Source of the DNA: Acidobacteriota bacterium
GTDB lineage: Bacteria; Acidobacteriota; Terriglobia; Bryobacterales; Bryobacteraceae
DNA length: 8,253 nt
Direction of reading: 5' to 3'
Assembly (NCBI GenBank): GCA_026394095.1
Contig: JAPKYY010000939.1
Coordinates: 1 to 8,253, forward strand
The translations under genes were made by a program, and so were the position numbers. This document shows positions 1-8,253 of this stretch, one piece after another. Numbering within the stretch: the stretch's first letter is position 1; each line of letters starts with the position of its first letter. The notes beneath the pieces are model-generated. The model was not told the DNA's origin, made no database searches, and saw only the letters and a list, made by a program, of their open reading frames with translations.

Positions 1-936
1 CTGTAGCGCGATCCCAGTTACCCAGCGAGTCCGCTGACGCACAGATGCATAAAACCGGCGCGGAAAATACTCTCGCGTAGCAACCGGCTGCCCGTTCACC
101 CAGGCCACCGGAAGATAAATCTGCTTCATGCCCAACCTGTGCATCCTCAGCCCATTCAGATAGTCTTCCGTCAAACTATCCGGCTCAAAGAGGCGGTTCG
201 ATTCAGCCTCCGCCAGCCGCCCCAGCGCCTTGCGTCGATACCCGGTTCCAACTCCGCAAGATGGCGCAAAGCCACCCATTCTGTTCCTCGTCGGCAAGTC
301 TTTCTGCTGTGTCTCAGCAAACTCATCGCAGTAAATCCCATGAGTCAACTCCCACCACGGCGTAGGCAAGCCAAGCACCGGGATCTGCACAAAGTCATAC
401 TCACGGCAGTAGTGATTCAACCAGCGGAACTCTTCCGGGTGGATCAAATCTTCGCTGTCATGAATCACGACGATCTCAAACTCTTCCCCGATCCGTTCTT
501 CAATCAGACAGAGATTCTGATAGATCCAGTTCAGGTTGTCGGCCTTCGAAGTAGGGCCATCGTGCGGAGTCAACGATACATGTAGATTCGGGTACTGTTG
601 CTCAAGCTGCCGCAGGACATCAAGCGTCGCATCGTCATTTGGATAGGTACCAAGAAAGATGTGATAGCGCTGGTATCGAATCGATGCCACATTGTGCGCC
701 ACCATGCTGGCAATCACCGTGTCCTCGTGCCAGGCGGGAATCCACAATGCGATCAGGCTTTCGTCAAGCCCGGCGGGGTCGCCCGGCGGAGGAACGGTTG
801 TGGAGGAGGGGTGAGTCTCAGTAGCGGTGCGTGGTTTCGCAATCCGGCCAGCCAGATAGCAGAAGTCGAGCCAGAGATCGTCAATGCCACTAACGATCAT
901 CCAGCAGGCAAGCAAAAGATAGATCGCTTCAACCAA
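1..936 (-). CDS. NfrB-like family-2 membrane glycosyltransferase (3' end outside window)
   Basis: Translating the minus strand from a TTG at 936 gives 312 uninterrupted residues to the left edge, with no stop seen. Residues 3-18 form a hydrophobic segment running into SGIDDLWLDF, which resembles the start of E. coli NfrB (phage N4 adsorption protein B). A Pro/Thr-rich linker follows (about 33-56). The GT-A domain shows TYPNDD (97-102), PTSKADNLNW (128-137), HDSED (159-163, nucleotide-sugar/metal site), LTED (255-258, likely catalytic base) and QRTRW (301-305, the QxxRW acceptor-site motif of processive GT2 enzymes). It probably sits in the inner membrane and builds an exported polysaccharide; donor and product are unknown. 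NfrB is known as a c-di-GMP-linked GT, but any C-terminal regulatory domain lies outside the window. An in-frame TAG at 954-952 precedes the TTG. No clear ribosome site is visible, and ATG at 900 is the alternative start but would lose most of the first membrane segment. It is the last visible gene of the zwf operon. Confidence 0.85.
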   Translation of the reverse strand, partial: MVEAIYLLLACWMIVSGIDDLWLDFCYLAGRIAKPRTATETHPSSTTVPPPGDPAGLDESLIALWIPAWHEDTVIASMVAHNVASIRYQRYHIFLGTYPNDDATLDVLRQLEQQYPNLHVSLTPHDGPTSKADNLNWIYQNLCLIEERIGEEFEIVVIHDSEDLIHPEEFRWLNHYCREYDFVQIPVLGLPTPWWELTHGIYCDEFAETQQKDLPTRNRMGGFAPSCGVGTGYRRKALGRLAEAESNRLFEPDSLTEDYLNGLRMHRLGMKQIYLPVAWVNGQPVATREYFPRRFYASVRQRTRWVTGIALQ

Positions 937-968
937 TACTGAGTAGTCGCGCTAACAGGCGAAAAATC

Positions 969-1703
969 TCAGGATTTCTTGCGAAGCAATTTAGTAGCGG
1001 CCTCGTCGACAAACCACTCAGTCGGATAAGGAGGTTTCGCTGCGATCTGGCAGGGATGGGCCATGATGTCTGTTTTGCCTTCCAGGACATCCCAAAGTGC
1101 ACCCGCCTTATCCGCGCCAGCAGCCAGGATCACCGTGTGCCGGGCTGCTTTTAACACCCCGGGCAGCAGCGTCACGCGGTGAGAGTTGAACTTCTCAACA
1201 AACGTATTGGCTGCGATTTCGTAATCGTCTTCGATCAACGGATCCCCAGGAAACAAGCTCGCGGTGTGCGAATCCGGCCCCATGCCTCGATGCACCAGAT
1301 CGAACTTGGGAAGCTCACCTTCCTTCAACTTGAAGTCGACCCGGATTTCAGAGATGTAATGTGCCGAAGCTTCTTCTGGATAGCGCTCCCCGGCTATACG
1401 ATTCAAATGCTCAATCGGAATCCCAGCCGGAAGAATCAAGTGCTCCATCGCCATCTTGTAATTGGAATCTGCATGATCTGGCGGAACCACCCGTTCATCC
1501 ACCCAATACAGCCAAACGTGTTCCCAATCCACTGACATTTTGGCAAGTTCGCCAAACATCATCTTTGGCGAAGATCCACCCGAGAGGGCAATACGCGAAA
1601 CCCCTCGTTGCTCCAGGCTTTCTTTGACAACTTCAGCGATTCGTTCGGCGCAGGCTTTGGCTGCTAATTCAGGACTGGCAAAAATATTTAGATAGGACGG
1701 CAT
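969..1703 (-). CDS. pgl: 6-phosphogluconolactonase
   Basis: This 244-residue protein has the usual length of the Pgl/DevB family, which hydrolyses 6-phospho-D-glucono-1,5-lactone to 6-phosphogluconate, the second step of the cytosolic oxidative pentose-phosphate pathway. Visible family motifs are the phosphate-binding SGGSSPK (41-47), YWVDERVVPPDHADSNY (66-82) and GMGPDSHTASLFPG (140-153), followed by the conserved HRVTLLPGVLKAARH region (175-189). In the third motif many homologues have DGHTASL where this protein has DSHTASL, and the residues just before it are HR rather than the more usual LL or HL; neither change removes an obvious catalytic residue. The ATG lies only 2 bases after the opcA stop, so translation is probably coupled; no strong ribosome site is visible. 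It belongs to the same transcription unit as zwf and opcA. Confidence 0.95.
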   Translation of the reverse strand: MPSYLNIFASPELAAKACAERIAEVVKESLEQRGVSRIALSGGSSPKMMFGELAKMSVDWEHVWLYWVDERVVPPDHADSNYKMAMEHLILPAGIPIEHLNRIAGERYPEEASAHYISEIRVDFKLKEGELPKFDLVHRGMGPDSHTASLFPGDPLIEDDYEIAANTFVEKFNSHRVTLLPGVLKAARHTVILAAGADKAGALWDVLEGKTDIMAHPCQIAAKPPYPTEWFVDEAATKLLRKKS

Positions 1704-1705
1704 GC

Positions 1706-2694
1706 TTAACTTTGTGTTGCAATTTCCAAAACGCGGGCAAGTATCGGGTCCCGCTCCAAAATAGAAAGTTCTTCTCGGACAAGCCGGGGCTCGTCCAATT
1801 CTTCAAAAACAGTTCGGGTTGAAAACTTCTGGATATGGGTCTCAACGATGCCCTTCTCAGAACGCTCGATAACAACATCGGTCAACGCCGTGACAAAACA
1901 CAACCCCTGAATCTGCCACGATGCTTCCGACGGACGATGCACCCGATCCACCTGGAACTTCGTCCCAAGTACAGACTTCAACCAGGCCGCAAGGTATTCA
2001 ACGGCAATCGGTTCAGGAGCATGTGCGTATCGAATTTCAATACGATTCAGATTCTGGAAAAATCCTTTACAATCCATGCGCTCGAACACATTGGAGACCG
2101 TTTGCCTCCACCGGGTCAATCGAGTCCATGTCAGGTCACCATACAGACGCCCTGCGTGAACCTCTCGATTCAAAAAGCGCAAAGCCTCCAGAGGCTTCGA
2201 AAGAGAACGGCTATCCACGATCACCTTATCGGCCATCGCGGCAATTTCCGGGTACGCAGGATGATCAAAAAGCTTGGCGCTCCGGCACCAGAAAACGACG
2301 GGCAGATCTGGTGCGACAAGCCCGTGCAACAGAGAAACCGTATCTTCGAACGAAGCACTTCCGGCACTCAATTCGATTTGTTCGCAACAGATCTGTTGAC
2401 GCCGGCCAAAGGGCATCCAGCACTGAGCAAAAGCCCGCCCATCGAGTTCAGCGTCGGCCTGAGTCCGCAGCTTCAACACAATCGCGCGGCTCGGATGTTC
2501 ATGCATCAGAAGAGCAAGAGCCTCGCTCGCCGCCATTTCATCGTCACCCTCTTCAACCCCAAGGATGAACGTCATCGTAACCGCCCGCAGTACACCAGCC
2601 GAGCGGTCAGATCCTTCGCTCTCTTCCTTACCCAATTGCGTCCACAATCCACCCAGATCCTTTAGCAATTGAGCCGTATTGACTGACGAGCTAC

Positions 2695-2698
<4 letters not shown>
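1706..2698 (-). CDS. opcA: OpcA-type glucose-6-phosphate dehydrogenase assembly protein
   Basis: The protein matches the OpcA family, which in cyanobacteria and actinobacteria promotes assembly or activity of glucose-6-phosphate dehydrogenase. Numbering from the chosen TTG start (330 residues), visible conserved stretches are EHPSRAIVLK (67-76), ICCEQIEL (103-110), LVAPDLPVVFW (127-137) and VIVDSRS (159-165), the standard order in this family. I chose TTG at 2698 because GGAGG lies five bases upstream and the TTG overlaps the zwf stop as TTGA. A longer reading starts at GTG 2710 (334 residues), but that places GGAGG inside the coding sequence and leaves no ribosome site upstream. Position directly after zwf and before pgl supports the assignment independently. 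The C-terminal tail has no cysteine, so the thioredoxin-type control described for some cyanobacterial OpcA proteins is not evident here. It is cytosolic, with no signal peptide or membrane segment. Confidence 0.88.
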
Positions 2699-4251
<1,553 letters not shown>

Positions 4252-4318
4252 GAACCATTGAGCATAGCAGGACAAGCGCCGTTTCATGTCCCACGCGATA
4301 CACTATTAGTTTCCTACT
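4252..4318. promoter_or_regulatory. divergent zwf/acnA promoter region
   Basis: These 67 bases (31 if zwf starts at 4287) separate two divergent genes and must carry, or lie next to, both 5' control regions. On the plus strand TACACT at 4299-4304 could be a -10 element for acnA, but no good -35 lies at normal spacing, and the resulting leader would be only about eight bases. On the minus strand TAATAG and TATGCT are possible -10 elements for zwf, equally weak. No Shine-Dalgarno sequence precedes the acnA ATG. The promoters may therefore extend into the opposing coding regions. The calls are by eye only; no operator palindrome was found. Confidence 0.35.
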
Positions 4319-6991
<2,673 letters not shown>

Positions 6992-6995
6992 GCCC

Positions 6996-7043
6996 AAAAA
7001 GCGATAGAGTTGCAGTGTGCGCGCAACTCTATCGCTTTTTTTT
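6996..7043 (+). terminator. Rho-independent terminator after acnA, overlapping the next gene's start
   Basis: A perfect 13-bp stem pairs GCGATAGAGTTGC (7001-7013) with its exact reverse complement at 7023-7035 across a 9-base loop (7014-7022). Eight Ts follow (7036-7043), and five As precede the stem (6996-7000), so pairing can extend to 18 bp. It has the classic form of an intrinsic terminator for acnA. Unusually, it also covers the start codon (GTG 7017-7019, in the loop) and first nine codons of the downstream gene, so it may act as an attenuator or block translation initiation as well as ending the acnA message. Confidence 0.88.
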
Positions 7044-8253
7044 GCTCTATTTTCTGCCCAAGCCGCAGATGATTTTGCGAAAGATCTAAAGCCAGTCCTG
7101 GAGCAAAACTGCTCCGCCTGCCACAACCCGGCCAACCCCAAAAACCGCCTCAACTTCCTCAAGGCCCAGAAGGCCGAAGACCTCAACCAAAGCCGCATGC
7201 TCTGGCGCGATGTAGCCACCCAACTACGCAATCGCACGATGCCCCCTATGGCCTCAAAGCTAACCGAGGCCGACCGTCTCCGCGTCGCAACCTGGATCGA
7301 CGATCAACTCCGCAAAACCGCCTGCACGGCCGGTGAAAGCGCAGGCGCGATCCCACCCCGCCGTCTCAACCGTCGAGAATTCCACAACACCATTCGAGAC
7401 CTCCTGGGTGTCGACGTCGTAGCTGCCGACCTCTTCCCTGCCGATGAATCCGGCGGCAACGGCTTCGACACCAACGGCGAAACTCTCTACCTGCCCCCCA
7501 TGCTCCTCGAACGTTACCTCGAAGCAGCCCAGAAGATTCTCGACCGGGTCATCATCACCCAACCCATGAGCAAGCTCTTCCCATCGGCAGAGATGAACCC
7601 GCCCCTCCCCTCAGTCAAACCAGGCCGCACCCTGCCCCCATCGCAATCCCTCAGCACCGAAGTCGCGATCTTCGTCGAAGGCACCTACAACTTAAGAGTC
7701 TCGGTAGAACGCCCGCGTCAAACCGCCTTCCAAATGCAAGTCCGTGTCGACGACGGCCCACCCACTACGCTCTCCTATGCACGCGATTCCAACGGAGGCC
7801 CCACTACCCGCGTCGCCACCAACCCGCTCACCAGAGGCGTTCACAACATCCGCGTCACAGCGGGCGACGAACCCGTCGAATTCTATAGCCTCACCGTAGA
7901 ACAAAAACAAGAGCCCGTAGCTCAAGACAAACGAGCCCTCCACTATCGTCTCTTCGGCCTCGAACCCGGCGAATCCCCAATCGACCCGAACCGCGCCACC
8001 CGGCGTCTCCTCTCAAGCTTCCTAACCAAAGCCTACCGGCGTCCGGTCGACGCAGCCGACGTCGATCGCTTCTACGCGATCTACCAGCGCGCGGTCGAAC
8101 GTGGCGACCCCTACGAGGAAGCCGTAAAAATGGCCCTCAAAGCAGCCCTCGTCTCCCCGCGCTTCCTCTTCAGAATCGAAGGCCGCGATTCACAAACAGC
8201 AATGCAACCGGTAAGCCATTACGACATGGCCTCCCGTCTTTCTTACTTCCTCT
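7017..8253 (+). CDS. exported cytochrome-like DUF1587/DUF1595/DUF1592 protein (3' end outside window)
   Basis: The frame is open from GTG 7017 to the right edge (412 codons plus one base). An in-frame TAG at 7005-7007 and the lack of other start codons make GTG 7017 the only start that keeps the signal peptide: MR, then a hydrophobic core (ATLSLFFALFSAQAA), likely cleaved near residue 16 or 17. Next comes a Planctomycete-type cytochrome c region with one CSACH heme motif (32-36) and TMPP as a possible distal-ligand segment. DUF1587 begins at RRLNRREFHNTIRDLLG (115-131). A beta-rich segment (about 213-296) looks like a carbohydrate-binding module. DUF1595 spans about 326-386, and DUF1592 starts at YDMASRLSYFL (402). 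Family members usually continue with DUF1588 and DUF1585, outside this window. The protein is probably periplasmic or outer-surface; its function is unknown, with roles in polysaccharide degradation or electron transfer proposed for the family. It has no obvious ribosome site and lies 25 bases after acnA. Confidence 0.87.
   Translation, partial: MRATLSLFFALFSAQAADDFAKDLKPVLEQNCSACHNPANPKNRLNFLKAQKAEDLNQSRMLWRDVATQLRNRTMPPMASKLTEADRLRVATWIDDQLRKTACTAGESAGAIPPRRLNRREFHNTIRDLLGVDVVAADLFPADESGGNGFDTNGETLYLPPMLLERYLEAAQKILDRVIITQPMSKLFPSAEMNPPLPSVKPGRTLPPSQSLSTEVAIFVEGTYNLRVSVERPRQTAFQMQVRVDDGPPTTLSYARDSNGGPTTRVATNPLTRGVHNIRVTAGDEPVEFYSLTVEQKQEPVAQDKRALHYRLFGLEPGESPIDPNRATRRLLSSFLTKAYRRPVDAADVDRFYAIYQRAVERGDPYEEAVKMALKAALVSPRFLFRIEGRDSQTAMQPVSHYDMASRLSYFL

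Noticed and set aside
897..936. Apparent frameshift at the start of the glycosyltransferase
   Set aside because: A first reading of the reverse complement dropped four bases. Re-reading gave one continuous frame from TTG 936 through SGIDD.
139..942. Plus-strand open frames of 148 and 114 residues (139-585, 598-942)
   Set aside because: They lie antisense to the glycosyltransferase, whose frame shows all expected GT2 motifs. The plus-strand products have no recognisable motif.
1835..2665. Plus-strand open frames of 276 and 215 residues antisense to opcA
   Set aside because: They overlap each other and the well-supported opcA. Their composition is typical of antisense reading, with no domain motif or ribosome site seen.
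4252..4287. Twelve-residue N-terminal extension of Zwf from ATG 4287
   Set aside because: It is possible but does not resemble family N-termini, and it would shrink the divergent control region to 31 bases. It is kept only as an alternative start.

Overview
The window reads as a compact, moderately high-GC bacterial chromosome segment, most likely from an Acidobacteriota (Terriglobia-like) organism. That assignment is inference. It rests on three things found together: a heme-motif/DUF1587/DUF1595/DUF1592-type exported protein (typical of Planctomycetes, Verrucomicrobia and Acidobacteria), an OpcA-type G6PDH assembly protein beside zwf and pgl, and an NfrB-like membrane glycosyltransferase. 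No mobile element, CRISPR array, tRNA or rRNA is visible, and coding density is very high.

Left half, minus strand, transcribed right to left: zwf (glucose-6-phosphate dehydrogenase), opcA (G6PDH assembly protein), pgl (6-phosphogluconolactonase), then a family-2 glycosyltransferase cut by the left edge. zwf and opcA overlap by a TTGA stop/start, opcA and pgl are 2 bases apart, and the glycosyltransferase follows about 32 bases later. This looks like an oxidative pentose-phosphate operon: Zwf oxidises glucose-6-phosphate to the lactone, OpcA supports Zwf activity or assembly, and Pgl hydrolyses the lactone, yielding NADPH and pentose precursors.

Right half, plus strand: acnA (aconitase, TCA cycle) is divergent from zwf across a short shared 5' region. 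It is followed closely by an exported protein with an N-terminal CxxCH heme motif, cut by the right edge. A strong perfect hairpin plus T-run lies between these two genes. The only workable start codon of the exported protein (a GTG) sits inside the hairpin loop, and the terminator T-run is read as part of the signal-peptide hydrophobic core. This overlap is the most unusual feature of the window.

The plus strand appears richer in C than G in both halves, so minus-strand genes favour G-ending codons and plus-strand genes favour C-ending ones. This looks like a replication-strand bias rather than a sign of gene transfer.
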